Shown: positions 1 through 9,105, numbered from the stretch's first letter. The stretch: DNA of 60,000 bases from Bugula neritina (GCA_964035545.1 OZ037767.1:9664207-9724206), one strand, 5' to 3'. The notes: a model not told the origin generated them from the sequence alone. Program-made: numbers and translations.

Positions 1-192
1 GTACAACATTCTGTAAAACTTGCTAACTAGTTATCAATATTTAAAACAGAAAGTGCAAAAAATGTAGAGACAACTTCTTATTAAGCTCATATATGAATAG
101 GTCTTCAATTAGTTACATTTTACCATTTTGCAGTTGTTGACTAACAGAAGATTCTTGAAACATCTAATTACTACAAACAAGAAACATATAGT

Positions 193-587
193 CAATTAGT
201 CACTATGTTGACTGGGAGTCTTTTTATGATAACTTAGACTCTGCAGAACAATATAAACATCCAGTAAACTCAGACACTTCCACTTCTACTCTCACTGTAA
301 ACACTCAACTTCTTCTTATTAACATGTCACTTACTGTATCTGACACTTACCTACCAGATAGTACTGTGAGAGAACTTACTGCTACCTGGGAAAACACGGT
401 TTCAAATCAAAATTATTTTTCTGTCACTTCATTCCCAAAAGTTGATGAGCAAGATCTAGTCTTTGTTAACAAACAAGATTCAGTATATGACAAATATTTA
501 CCAGAAGAATTTGAAGTTCCTCTGTCTGAAGTCATCTCTGAGGCTTTCACAGTTTTAAGACTGAATATTGCAGAAAATGTCAATTAA
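193..587 (+). CDS. Exon-like open segment, unrecognised gene
   Basis: An open frame runs from about 193 to a TAA at 585-587; the first ATG is at 324. Upstream of that ATG the frame stays open and reads like coding sequence (Ser/Thr-rich, with HYVDW near 201), and AG dinucleotides near 188 and 200 could be splice acceptors, so this is more likely an internal or terminal exon than a gene beginning at 324. The product is hydrophilic and acidic, with no signal peptide, membrane segment or motif I recognise. A possible donor (gtgagt) lies just after the stop at about 592. It may belong to the same host gene as the frame interrupted by the retrotransposon at 1121/9110, but no intron linking them could be proved. 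Confidence 0.35.
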
Positions 588-1100
588 GCTGGTGAGTGTG
601 TTCCGGCAGCTGTATGTTCATTTCAATAACATTCAAAATAATGTTTTAAAAAATATATAATTGTTAATGGGAAGATAAAATTACCATGAAAAGTACTGCA
701 CTTTGTTTTTCAAAATCATAATTAAATATTATATATATCAGTAAAACTTCAAGTTTTTGGTTTATATTTTGGAGATATTTTAATTTAAATGAAAGTTTTT
801 AAATCAAAAATACACTTTAATATGCCGACCAAATGTAGCACTAGCGTACACAAATTTAACAGTTATAGGGTACATAACTCATGTAAAATTGCATTTAAAA
901 CTAATGTTTTTACAAAAATCATGATGTTTAAAGGAAAGCTGTTTTCATGACCACATGTATATACATACTTAAATAATTTAAATAAAATGGTTTCAAACTA
1001 CAAGAATAATTTGACCTAGCCGTACTACAAGAAGTTTTGTATTAGCCAAATTAATTGCAAAATTATGATCTAATTCAATCAGAAGCCTATAATTTAATGC
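588..1100. other. AT-rich stretch, no gene seen
   Basis: No convincing exon, repeat or RNA gene on either strand. A possible donor lies near 592 and the sequence may be intron of the flanking exon-like segments. Confidence 0.4.
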
Positions 1101-1121
1101 ATGAAGCCAGAAGTGACATAT

Positions 1122-1512
1122 TGTGATAGTTTTGTGGATTGTGAATGAAACTAGTGCTGTTACATGCTTGTATGAGAAACAAGGCGAGAAATAAGGTAAA
1201 ATGTAGATAATCTTTATTGTAGTATAGTCCGAGTGAATCAATGGTTTTTATCCAGCGAGCTCCAGTAGTAGACTGAACTATACTGGAACTCGCTGGCTTT
1301 TATATACATGCAGGACAAAGACATTCCTTTGTTGCCGAGATCGGAGGCCCGAAATACCGAATATCGGTACTTCGGGAATCCGAAATGCCGAATCCGGCAT
1401 TTCGGTACTTCGGTATTCCGATATGCCGAGAATCGGCATATCGGTGTTTCGGAGGACCGAAGTACCGATCTCGGTAACAAAGGACACATACACACAACAT
1501 AAATTTACCACA
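1122..1512 (-). repeat. 3' LTR of the retrotransposon (left copy)
   Basis: 391 bp with TGTG/CACA termini. Read on the minus strand it contains a TATA box (TATATAAAA, 1298-1306) and a polyadenylation signal (AATAAA, 1213-1218), which sets U3 at roughly 1270-1512, R at about 1195-1270 and U5 down to 1122. U3 is packed with inverted repeats built on CCGA/TCGG (1326-1483). A second hairpin (1252-1267 with 1281-1296) overlaps the expected start site. Confidence 0.93.
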
Positions 1513-1526
1513 CACACCCCCCATCG
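1513..1526 (-). promoter_or_regulatory. Probable polypurine tract (plus-strand primer)
   Basis: On the minus strand a run of six G (1517-1522) followed by TGTG lies directly against the 3' LTR, the position expected for the polypurine tract. It is short and contains pyrimidines at its LTR end, so the exact primer is uncertain. Confidence 0.5.
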
Positions 1527-1803
1527 GAAAGCATGCTTTCCGATAAAGAGGCGTACACAACACAAACACACAACAGGGAATGACACGACAATAAAACGCA
1601 CAGTTGAAAGTAACACACGGAAAAAAATATGGTAAACATGCAGTGATAGTAATAATACAATGACAACAAAAAAAACAGGGAAAATTTGTGCACACACAAG
1701 AAAAACAGAGTATGAATAGGTACATACATTACATGAAGAACTTACACACATATAATAAACAAACAAAGAATAAGAATAGAAAAGAAAATACTATACAATA
1801 GTC
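1513..1803 (-). other. Retrotransposon 3' untranslated region with 22-bp palindrome
   Basis: 291 bp between the pol stop and the 3' LTR, AC-rich on the plus strand. At 1523-1544 is a perfect 22-bp palindrome with half-site ATCGGAAAGCA, immediately next to the G tract used as probable polypurine primer. No ORF of substance is present. Confidence 0.7.
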
Positions 1804-4800
1804 TCAGCGGCGGTCGCCAGATCGACCCCGCTCCAGGCGGCTAACTCGTCTCCGGAGTTGCCCCAGCTCCTCTTCATATCTGCGGAGCTGCCGGCGTAAT
1901 TGGTGTACCTCCTCTGCCAACTGAGCTGACGTCTGGTGCCTAGGGCGGTCGGTGGTACCACGGGCAGGACGTCGCTGGCGGTGCGTCTGCTTCTCGCCCG
2001 CCGCCGAGGGTCGGGGGCCCAGGTCCGATGAATCGGCCCTGGCACCTGGTCCGACCCGTGCCAGCATGACCCGAAGTGGCTGGGTGGCTGCCGGTTGGGG
2101 GGTTGCGGCGGGCTCCCCTTCTTCCTCCCGAACAGGCCTACACGCGGGGAATCCCAGGGCGAGAGCAGCCCGTTTGTGGGGATCCGCCACGTGTGGCAGC
2201 ACCAGGTCCCGAAATTCGGGAAAGGAGGCCTGGTCTACAGCAAACGTGTAGCCCGTGTGGCAGTGAGCTATGCGTTGATGTCTCAACACATAGTCTCTCT
2301 GGTAGGAGAACTCCCCACACGGGCAAAACACGTTGATGTAGTGCTGTGGGGCGTGTACGCGCAACCGCCGTGCAGAGGAGAATTTCCTCTTACACTCATG
2401 GCAGATGCGGTTGCCCGGCTCACCGCAAGCATCACCAATTTTTAGGTTGGTGGGTCCAGTCACCCAATACTGGCGGGCGACCAGGGCCCGAGGCAGGGCC
2501 AGTATTGGGGAGGTATCTTCTTCTGCTGGCAGGTGGTCGCCGTGTAGGATGCCCTGCTCCTCCCCGGCCGTGAGCTGAAGCTCGACCGGTTTGGGGTCAG
2601 GGCCAACCATGGCGGAACACACCTCTGTGGAGGAGGTGGCGGCCTGCTGGCTGGTAGAAGCCGAAGCAAGGGCCGGTGGGAGAGGGGAGTCGGACCGACT
2701 GGCCTCCTCAACGTCCATTCGCTCCTCTAGAATAGATAGTAGAGGCTGTGAGAAGCCGGTCTCACTATCGCCGAAATTCGGCACAGGCGTGTATGGAGAT
2801 AAGTTAAAAACCGAGGGCCGAGGTGTATCGCAGAAATTGACTGAGCCTACATCGTGATTTAACAAAGTATCAATGGCCGAGTCATCTCCAAGATCCATCT
2901 CGGCCTCCGGTTCTAAGAAATCAGAACCAAGTAAGTCTAGTAAAGACCAGTCTACTGTAGTTTGACTAGACTCCGCAACTGGAGGATCTAATCTAGAAGA
3001 AATACCTGATTGTGTATCTGGTAGAGTAATGCCCATAGCTGCTGATAGCGTACGGAGAACAGTGATAAAATCAAAATGAGTATTAGAATCAGAATTTAGT
3101 TTGAGTTGCAACTGCCGTGCGAGCTGTGTGAAGTCAGAATGAGAAATTGCCGAACCTCGTGCTTCAGAAGTTTTACCTGCTGAAGCCCGAGTCGCGTGGC
3201 TCGTGGGAATTTCCCCCGGATTTTGAAAAGACAACTCGCGTGATCGAGTGTCTTCCGAAATTCGGTCGGCCATTTCTTCTTCTTGGTGGAATTCTCCGGG
3301 GTGATGGAGGGAATTTCCAACCAAGATGGGGTGGCAGTCAGTGTGGGGGGGGTCTTCCTCAGGAGGGGGCCCCTCCAGGTGTCCTACAGCATAGTCTGCC
3401 AGGTACCTGGGAGGTCTTCTTGGCCGCTGGCTCCTCTCAAGTGGAACAGACTCTGGTGGTGTTGGTGGCTCCTGGGCTGCCCTGGTAGGGGGGTCCCCGT
3501 CTTCACCCCGTACGGGGGTGGGGGTGTCCTCCCCCGGGAAGGGTTGTGAGCCAAGGGCTTGCCGCTGTTCCTGCTCCCGTTCCGCTCTCTGCTGTCGCTC
3601 CAGCTGCTCTATCAGGGCGGCTTGCTCCTGGTCCGCCTCCCTGGGGACCATAATCTCCACCTCACGGGGCCGGGTGGCCCGTCCACGACGGTTGGGCTGA
3701 CGGTGGGGCTCCAAGAGGGGTGGAGCCTGACCCACCGCGACTGGGCTGGCATGGTAAGGTTTGAGGCGCTGCTCGCTCTGGACAGAGACCTGTCCAGAGC
3801 GCTCCACACGGTATGTGTGGTTGGGCAGCACCTCTACTACGCAGTAGGGGCCGACGAACTTGGGCTGAAGCTTAGCCGACTGTCCGCGCCGCCTACGGTA
3901 ACTCACCATCCAGACCCAGTCTCCCACTTGGTACAACGGGGGCTCCTCTGAGTCCTCTGTGCGAGTCTGCCACTGCTGGGTGCGCAGCGCATCATGAGCT
4001 TTGCCCATGATGTCCATCAGACCCTCCACATATTCGTGTACCGGTGACTCGGGGGCAGGAACATGGTACGTCAGGTGTTCCGGGACCCGCGTCTCTCGGC
4101 CTAACATCAGGAAGTTTGGGGTCTCCTGCGTGGCGGAGTGTGGTGTGCTGCGGTAAGCCCGCATGATCTGTGGCAGCACCACGTCCCATTCTTCCTGACT
4201 TCGACCAAGCAGCAGGCTCCGGAGCGCGTCACCCAACATCCTGTTGTTCCGCTCGACGACTCCGTTCCCTTGCGGGTGATATGGGGTGGTCCGACTCTGG
4301 TTCACCCCCCATATCCGGCAGAGGTCTCCCATGAGCTGGGACTGGAACTGGGCACCCTGGTCTGTATGTATCTGCTCGGGCAAACCGAGGTAACAGAATA
4401 CATGTTGGTCCAGGGTCCGGGCCACCGTGGGGGCGGTGGCGTCTGGAATAGCCAGAGCATCCGCCCACCGGGTAAAGTGGTCCGTGAGCACCAGTATCCA
4501 GGTGTTCCCTCTGGCGGATAACGGCATAGGCCCGACGAGGTCTACCGCCACTACTTGCCACGGTCGACCAGCGTACAGCCGGCGTCGACCAGTGGTTTCC
4601 GTGGGGCGGCCATGCTTGCTAGCTTGGCAGACCTCGCATTGCCGTACCCGCAGTCGTACGTCCCGAGTCATTCCGGGCCAATACCAACGTAGCCGCAGAC
4701 ACCTGATGACCCGACTGACTCCAGCATGAGCCTGCTTATGGGTGTCCCAGATCAGTTCCCGCCGGAGGGCGCGTGGACAGACGACGCGGTCCCTCTTCTG

Positions 4801-7800
4801 CTGGCGGTTGTCTGCTGCTAACGTTATCATCAGGAGGCCATCGGGACTGACCTTGAGGGCATCCCAGCGACGACAGAGGAGTTGGAACTCAACGTCCCCC
4901 TGTCGCTGCTGTTCCTCGCTAGGCCGTCGGCCCTCCTTCTTGGCCCGGAAGATGTCTGCTACCGCGCCGGGTAGCGTCTCCTGGAGTCGGCACAGCTCCT
5001 TGACGTTCTGGTGCAGAGTAGGGTTGGCGTGGAGTGCCTGGACACCGTCCTGGTGGGTTTCGGTCCGAAGATGGCCGTGCTCCCACTGGTAGGTGGTGCC
5101 CTCCACTAGTCCTGCTTCCACGTCAAGGCGAGCGGGTCCCCCGTCCCGCCGTTCAATGTGTAGGCATTGCTTACAGTCCTCTACCGGCCGGCGGCTCATG
5201 CCGTCGGCGTTCCCATGCTTCCGGCCTGCACGGTGCTCTATCCGGTAAGAGAACTCAGCAAGAATCTCTAGCCAACGAGCCACCTGGCTCGAGGGCTCTG
5301 CACGTTTACACAGCCATATCAGTGATGCATGGTCTGTTCGCAGACGGAACGATTTCCCATACAGATATGGCCGAAAGTGCTTGACCGCCTTGACTACTGC
5401 TAGGAGTTCCTTCCTAGTGGTGCAGTAGTTCTTCTCGGCGGCCGCGAGAGTCTTGCTATAGTAAGCCACGACCACCTCACTTCCACCCTGGACTTGAGAC
5501 AAGACGGCTCCCACGCTGTGGTCGCTGGCGTCGATGTCCAGGATGTACTCCTTGGCTGGATCAGGATACGCCAGGATTGGCGCTTCCATTAGCCGTTGCT
5601 TGAGGTGGTCGAATGCCTGTTGCTCCTCCTGTGTCCACTGCCACCGGACTCCCTTCGCGGTCAGCCGATTTAACGGTTGAGCCACTCCTGCGAACCTAGG
5701 TATGTACTGCCGGTAGTACCCTACTAGGCCCAGGAAAGCACGCAACTCAGGGAGGTCACGGGGAACAGTCCACTCCTTCACAGCTTGTACCTTCTCTGGA
5801 TCGGTAGCGACCCCATCACGGCCAACCACATGGCCCAGGTACGTGACTTCTGGCTGCAGGAGTGCACACTTGGAGGGCTTCAGCTTCAGTCCAGCAGCCC
5901 GGAGACGGTCAAAGACCTCCCGCAGACGGCCGACATGAGTCGAGAAGTCTGGGGAGATGACAATGACGTCGTCCAGATAGATGAGGAGGGTCTTCCAGTG
6001 TAACCCACTGAGGACTTGCTCCATGAGTCGTTGGAATGTTGCCGGAGCGGACGTCAGTCCGAATGGCAGTACTTTCCATTTCCAGAGCCCGTCGCGAGTA
6101 ATGAATGCTGCTTTGTCCTGTGCATCAGGGCTGAGGGGCACTTGCCAGTACCCACTAAGCAGATCCAAAGTACTGAAGTACTTGCTACCCGCGAGGGCGT
6201 CTAGAGACTCATCTATCCGGGGGAGAGGGTAGGCGTCCTGGATGGTAGCGTTGTTGAGTCTGCGGTAGTCCACGCAGAATCTCCAGCTACCATCCTTCTT
6301 CTTGACCAGGACCACTGGGGAGCTCCACGCACCGTGGGCAGGCTCAATCAGATCCCGGTCCAGAAGATCCTGTACCTGTCGGCTCACCTCCTTCTCCTTC
6401 TCCGGGCCCAGACGTCGGGTAGGCTGCCTGATGGGAGTGGTGTCGGCTGCCAGGGGTATCTCATGAGAGATAACCTTAGTCAGCCCCATGTCTCTATCGC
6501 CACGACTGAAGACATCACTGTACTCCGCGAGTAGTTGAGCCAGTACTTGGCGTTCAGTACTACTCGTACAGTTTCCGCATGCTCCGCCATACAGGTCAGC
6601 CAGATGCTCCGGGACTGCTTCTCGTCTGGTGTGAGGGGGGTTTCCCTGGTTGTCGGCCACTGTCTCCAGTGCCGGACCCACATCCGCTTCCTGGATGGAG
6701 TGGTACTTCCCCACCAGCGCTCCAGCCGATAATTGGACAGGTTCCGTGAAGGGGTTGATGCACTGCACGAGGAGCTCTTGCCGACAATCTAGCCGATTCA
6801 GGCTGTTTGCTAGTCGGATGGCTCCGTGCGTTCCTTCAACCATCCCCAGGCCGGCGATCTCCTTGCAGTTGACTCTGCATCGGAGAGTCGCCTGGGACCT
6901 CCCCGGAACTGTGCAGTCCCGCACTACCTGGACTCCGCCCACCAAGGGCCTGCCAAACTTGTCAACACAGACAAGTTCCTTCCCAGCCATCACCACCACT
7001 GACTTCTGGAAATCCATGTGGCACTGGTGTTTCTCCAGGAAGGGCATTCCCAAGATGGCGTCCTCCTTCAGCTGGCTGACTATGAACGTCTCGTGAACTG
7101 CTTGATCACGGACGCGTCCAGGTAGTGAAATGACGCCGTAGAAAGGAATGCATGATCCGTCCGCCAACGTACCATGCGCACCTTCATACGGCTCGAGGCT
7201 CGCCCGCTCTCGTGCACCAAGGGTGTCAAAGAGACGCCTACTCAGCAGGTTGGTAGTGCACCCAGTATCCAGTAGGAATGTGGCAGCTTTACCCGAAATC
7301 TTTCCGGGCAGGAAGTAGCTGCTTCCATACGGCTGGGTGCTCCTGGAGCGGTCAGTCTCTGGGGGAGACACGACTTGGGTCCACACAGCGGGCCTCCTCT
7401 TCGTCTTAGAGACAACGGGGGTTTTCTGAGGTCGGGAGGGTAGCTTGGGATACTCTTGCGAGTAAGCTGAATCCTCCTCCACAACCTCCTCGGGCAACCC
7501 CGCGAACCGGTTACGGAGTGGCCAGGCTGGAGGATCGGGTAGACCTTGCGGCCTCCGAGATCTCCGAGGTGTCTGCCATCCGGTTTCTTCTAGTTCCATC
7601 CGGGTATCGAGTGGCAGGGCAGGAGGATCGGGTAGGCCTTTCGGTCTCCGAGATCTCCGGTTTGCGTGCCACTCGATGTAGGTCGACTCTGGAGAGGTCT
7701 CTTCTGTTGTCTTCCGAGTCCTATCCCGGACCGGATTGGCGTGGGGCCCACGGGTGGCGGAATTCACCGTGAGCCTCGGGTGTTTAAAGGCTTCTGTCCC
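1804..7800 (-). CDS. pol: Pol polyprotein (protease-RT-RNase H-integrase) with zinc-finger tail
   Basis: The frame is open from 7800, is entered by -1 frameshifting, and stops at 1804. Numbering from the GTG at 7767 (1,987 codons): aspartic protease LLDTG at about 165-169; reverse transcriptase with YLDD at 597-600; RNase H from about 740 (DIDASD); integrase with HHCC zinc site (H1010, H1014, C1044, C1047) and catalytic D1076, D1136, E1172 (DD35E); GPY/F-like module with VGPY near 1306. Unusually, about 640 further residues follow: a Pro/Glu-rich stretch, two C2H2-type fingers (C1789, C1792, H1805, H1809; C1815, C1817, H1830, H1835) and a C-terminal coiled coil (about 1946-1982). No frameshift or stop interrupts it, so it looks active. 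The tail is not an env: no signal peptide or membrane segment is visible. Confidence 0.93.
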   Translation of the reverse strand, partial: GTEAFKHPRLTVNSATRGPHANPVRDRTRKTTEETSPESTYIEWHANRRSRRPKGLPDPPALPLDTRMELEETGWQTPRRSRRPQGLPDPPAWPLRNRFAGLPEEVVEEDSAYSQEYPKLPSRPQKTPVVSKTKRRPAVWTQVVSPPETDRSRSTQPYGSSYFLPGKISGKAATFLLDTGCTTNLLSRRLFDTLGARERASLEPYEGAHGTLADGSCIPFYGVISLPGRVRDQAVHETFIVSQLKEDAILGMPFLEKHQCHMDFQKSVVVMAGKELVCVDKFGRPLVGGVQVVRDCTVPGRSQATLRCRVNCKEIAGLGMVEGTHGAIRLANSLNRLDCRQELLVQCINPFTEPVQLSAGALVGKYHSIQEADVGPALETVADNQGNPPHTRREAVPEHLADLYGGACGNCTSSTERQVLAQLLAEYSDVFSRGDRDMGLTKVISHEIPLAADTTPIRQPTRRLGPEKEKEVSRQVQDLLDRDLIEPAHGAWSSPVVLVKKKDGSWRFCVDYRRLNNATIQDAYPLPRIDESLDALAGSKYFSTLDLLSGYWQVPLSPDAQDKAAFITRDGLWKWKVLPFGLTSAPATFQRLMEQVLSGLHWKTLLIYLDDVIVISPDFSTHVGRLREVFDRLRAAGLKLKPSKCALLQPEVTYLGHVVGRDGVATDPEKVQAVKEWTVPRDLPELRAFLGLVGYYRQYIPRFAGVAQPLNRLTAKGVRWQWTQEEQQAFDHLKQRLMEAPILAYPDPAKEYILDIDASDHSVGAVLSQVQGGSEVVVAYYSKTLAAAEKNYCTTRKELLAVVKAVKHFRPYLYGKSFRLRTDHASLIWLCKRAEPSSQVARWLEILAEFSYRIEHRAGRKHGNADGMSRRPVEDCKQCLHIERRDGGPARLDVEAGLVEGTTYQWEHGHLRTETHQDGVQALHANPTLHQNVKELCRLQETLPGAVADIFRAKKEGRRPSEEQQRQGDVEFQLLCRRWDALKVSPDGLLMITLAADNRQQKRDRVVCPRALRRELIWDTHKQAHAGVSRVIRCLRLRWYWPGMTRDVRLRVRQCEVCQASKHGRPTETTGRRRLYAGRPWQVVAVDLVGPMPLSARGNTWILVLTDHFTRWADALAIPDATAPTVARTLDQHVFCYLGLPEQIHTDQGAQFQSQLMGDLCRIWGVNQSRTTPYHPQGNGVVERNNRMLGDALRSLLLGRSQEEWDVVLPQIMRAYRSTPHSATQETPNFLMLGRETRVPEHLTYHVPAPESPVHEYVEGLMDIMGKAHDALRTQQWQTRTEDSEEPPLYQVGDWVWMVSYRRRRGQSAKLQPKFVGPYCVVEVLPNHTYRVERSGQVSVQSEQRLKPYHASPVAVGQAPPLLEPHRQPNRRGRATRPREVEIMVPREADQEQAALIEQLERQQRAEREQEQRQALGSQPFPGEDTPTPVRGEDGDPPTRAAQEPPTPPESVPLERSQRPRRPPRYLADYAVGHLEGPPPEEDPPHTDCHPILVGNSLHHPGEFHQEEEMADRISEDTRSRELSFQNPGEIPTSHATRASAGKTSEARGSAISHSDFTQLARQLQLKLNSDSNTHFDFITVLRTLSAAMGITLPDTQSGISSRLDPPVAESSQTTVDWSLLDLLGSDFLEPEAEMDLGDDSAIDTLLNHDVGSVNFCDTPRPSVFNLSPYTPVPNFGDSETGFSQPLLSILEERMDVEEASRSDSPLPPALASASTSQQAATSSTEVCSAMVGPDPKPVELQLTAGEEQGILHGDHLPAEEDTSPILALPRALVARQYWVTGPTNLKIGDACGEPGNRICHECKRKFSSARRLRVHAPQHYINVFCPCGEFSYQRDYVLRHQRIAHCHTGYTFAVDQASFPEFRDLVLPHVADPHKRAALALGFPACRPVREEEGEPAATPQPAATQPLRVMLARVGPGARADSSDLGPRPSAAGEKQTHRQRRPARGTTDRPRHQTSAQLAEEVHQLRRQLRRYEEELGQLRRRVSRLERGRSGDRR
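7745..7788 (-). promoter_or_regulatory. -1 programmed ribosomal frameshift signal between gag and pol
   Basis: Read on the minus strand: slippery heptamer T-TTA-AAC (7782-7788) in the correct gag phase, a 6-nt spacer (7776-7781), then a 9-bp stem GGCTCACGG (7767-7775) with CCGTGGGCC (7745-7753) containing one G-U pair, closing a 13-nt loop that carries the gag stop. The pol frame is shifted -1 from gag and is open back to a stop at 7801-7803, just upstream of the heptamer. Pol has no ATG of its own at this junction; its first possible codon after the overlap is GTG at 7767. The loop bases TTCCG could pair with CGGAA about 28 nt downstream to form a pseudoknot; that part is speculative. Confidence 0.85.
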
Positions 7801-8663
7801 TTAGGGCAGTGCCTTCTCACATGTCCTGGCATCCCGCACTCCCAGCAAGTGGGCATAGGGGGGCGGACAGGGTCGTCCCGCGAGCGGGGAGCCCGCCTGT
7901 CCGTCTGGTTGCGCTGCAACTCCGTCACCGTAGCCTGCAGGCCTTTCATCATGCTCATCAGCATGTTGAGCTGCGTCTGCTCAGGCGACGGGGTAGCTGC
8001 TGCTGCCACTTGTGGGGTTGGGGGTACCTCTTCTGCATCTCCGGCCACCTGGCGAGCTGCGTAGTTCGCCCTCCGTGGCTCTTCCACCTGGAAGTAGGCC
8101 TTTCCCATCTCTAGTGCTTCGTCCAGGCTCTTGACTTTTGCAGCTAGCCAGTACCGCTGGAGGTCCGGGTGGTTCACACTCCGGAAGAACGCCTTAAAAA
8201 TGAGGCGCTTCCGATCGTCGCCAGTGGCGTGACCAAAAGCAGCCTGAGCCAGGCGCTCTACCTCGTTAGCGTGATCTTCCAGAGATGTCCTTCGGTCTCT
8301 CCTCATCACTTGTAGCTGGTCTGACGCCTCTTCCGTGGTCAACCCGAACCGGGCCCTAAGAGCCCGCAGGATGTGGGCTTCGTCGGGTCCCAGTGCGAAG
8401 TTCCTGGCCCGGCCTGTCAGACAGGCCCGGAGTTGGAGGACGCGCACCCGTACTGGCCATTCAGCGGTGGCGGCCACATCCTCGAACTCCTTGATGAACT
8501 GTTCCACGTCTCCATCTCCTCCGAAAGTCGGGGGCTGGAGGCGATACCTGTCACCAGGTGCTGCCTGTCCTTGCCCCCGCAATCCCTGGAGGGCTGTGAC
8601 CAGCGCCTCAATAGTGAGGGCTGGTGGTGCTGCTGCCTCAGGGGCTGGGTCCCCTGGGGCCAT
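7764..8663 (-). CDS. gag: Gag-like polyprotein of the retrotransposon
   Basis: 299 codons, ATG at 8663, TGA at 7764-7766. After an Ala/Pro-rich start, residues about 45-215 look like a gypsy-type capsid region (helical, including FIKEFEDVAATAEWP and a Trp-Leu-Ala segment near 180). Near the C terminus is one CCHC zinc knuckle, CWECGMPGHVRRHC at about 273-286 (CX2CX4HX4C), the nucleic-acid-binding motif of nucleocapsid. There is no separate matrix signal or membrane segment. The end overlaps the pol frame by about 34 nt, and the TTA-AAC codons of the frameshift heptamer lie nine codons before the stop. Being the upstream frame, it should be made in excess over Gag-Pol. Confidence 0.9.
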   Translation of the reverse strand: MAPGDPAPEAAAPPALTIEALVTALQGLRGQGQAAPGDRYRLQPPTFGGDGDVEQFIKEFEDVAATAEWPVRVRVLQLRACLTGRARNFALGPDEAHILRALRARFGLTTEEASDQLQVMRRDRRTSLEDHANEVERLAQAAFGHATGDDRKRLIFKAFFRSVNHPDLQRYWLAAKVKSLDEALEMGKAYFQVEEPRRANYAARQVAGDAEEVPPTPQVAAAATPSPEQTQLNMLMSMMKGLQATVTELQRNQTDRRAPRSRDDPVRPPMPTCWECGMPGHVRRHCPKGQKPLNTRGSR

Positions 8664-8693
8664 CCTATTTCTCTTAGCAACTAGCTATTCGTA

Positions 8694-8713
8694 GAATCCC
8701 ACCGCTGCCACCA
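8694..8713 (-). promoter_or_regulatory. Primer-binding site for tRNA-Leu
   Basis: The plus strand here reads GAATCCCACCGCTGCCACCA, which from general knowledge is the 3' end of animal tRNA-Leu (AAG type) including the CCA tail. The minus strand is therefore complementary to 20 nt of that tRNA, one base inside the 5' LTR. This is where minus-strand DNA synthesis would be primed. Confidence 0.85.
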
Positions 8714-8714
8714 A

Positions 8715-9105
8715 TGTGATAGTTTTGTGGATTGTGAATGAAACTAGTGCTGTTACATGCTTGTATGAGAAACAAGGCGAGAAATAAGGTAAAATGTAGA
8801 TAATCTTTATTGTAGTATAGTCCGAGTGAATCAATGGTCTTTATCCAGCGAGCTCCAGTAGTAGACTGAACTATACTGGAACTCGCTGGCTTTTATATAC
8901 ATGCAGGACAAAGACATTCCTTTGTTGCCGAGATCGGAGGCCCGAAATACCGAATATCGGTACTTCGGGAATCCGAAATGCCGAATCCGGCATTTCGGTA
9001 CTTCGGTATTCCGATATGCCGAGAATCGGCATATCGGTGTTTCGGAGGACCGAAGTACCGATCTCGGTAACAAAGGACACATACACACAACATAAATTTA
9101 CCACA
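8715..9105 (-). repeat. 5' LTR of the retrotransposon (right copy)
   Basis: 391 bp, identical to the left LTR except for one base (c8840 versus t1247). It holds the promoter of the element: TATA box at 8891-8899 (minus strand), polyadenylation signal at 8806-8811. The primer-binding site follows directly at its inner edge. Confidence 0.93.

Larger units (their letters stand above)
1122..9105 (-). mobile_element. Complete Ty3/gypsy-type LTR retrotransposon
   Basis: This 7,984-bp element reads right to left. It has 391-bp LTRs (TGTG...CACA ends) at 1122-1512 and 8715-9105, an ATAT target duplication (1118-1121, 9106-9109), a primer site matching the tRNA-Leu 3' end, gag, pol joined by a -1 frameshift signal, and a G-rich tract before the 3' LTR. 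Pol order is protease, RT, RNase H, integrase with a GPY/F-like module, which is the Ty3/gypsy (Metaviridae) order. Both reading frames are intact and the LTRs differ at one position (t1247 versus c8840), so the insertion is recent. The body is clearly more GC-rich than the flanking DNA. Confidence 0.95.

Noticed and set aside
1238-1766. Overlapping minus-strand frames across the left LTR and 3' untranslated region
   Set aside because: They read through LTR hairpins and repeats, and the same frames recur in the right LTR; not protein-coding.
1952-8694. Numerous plus-strand frames of 60-150 codons opposite gag and pol
   Set aside because: They are antisense shadows of GC-rich coding sequence; none has recognisable product or its own signals.
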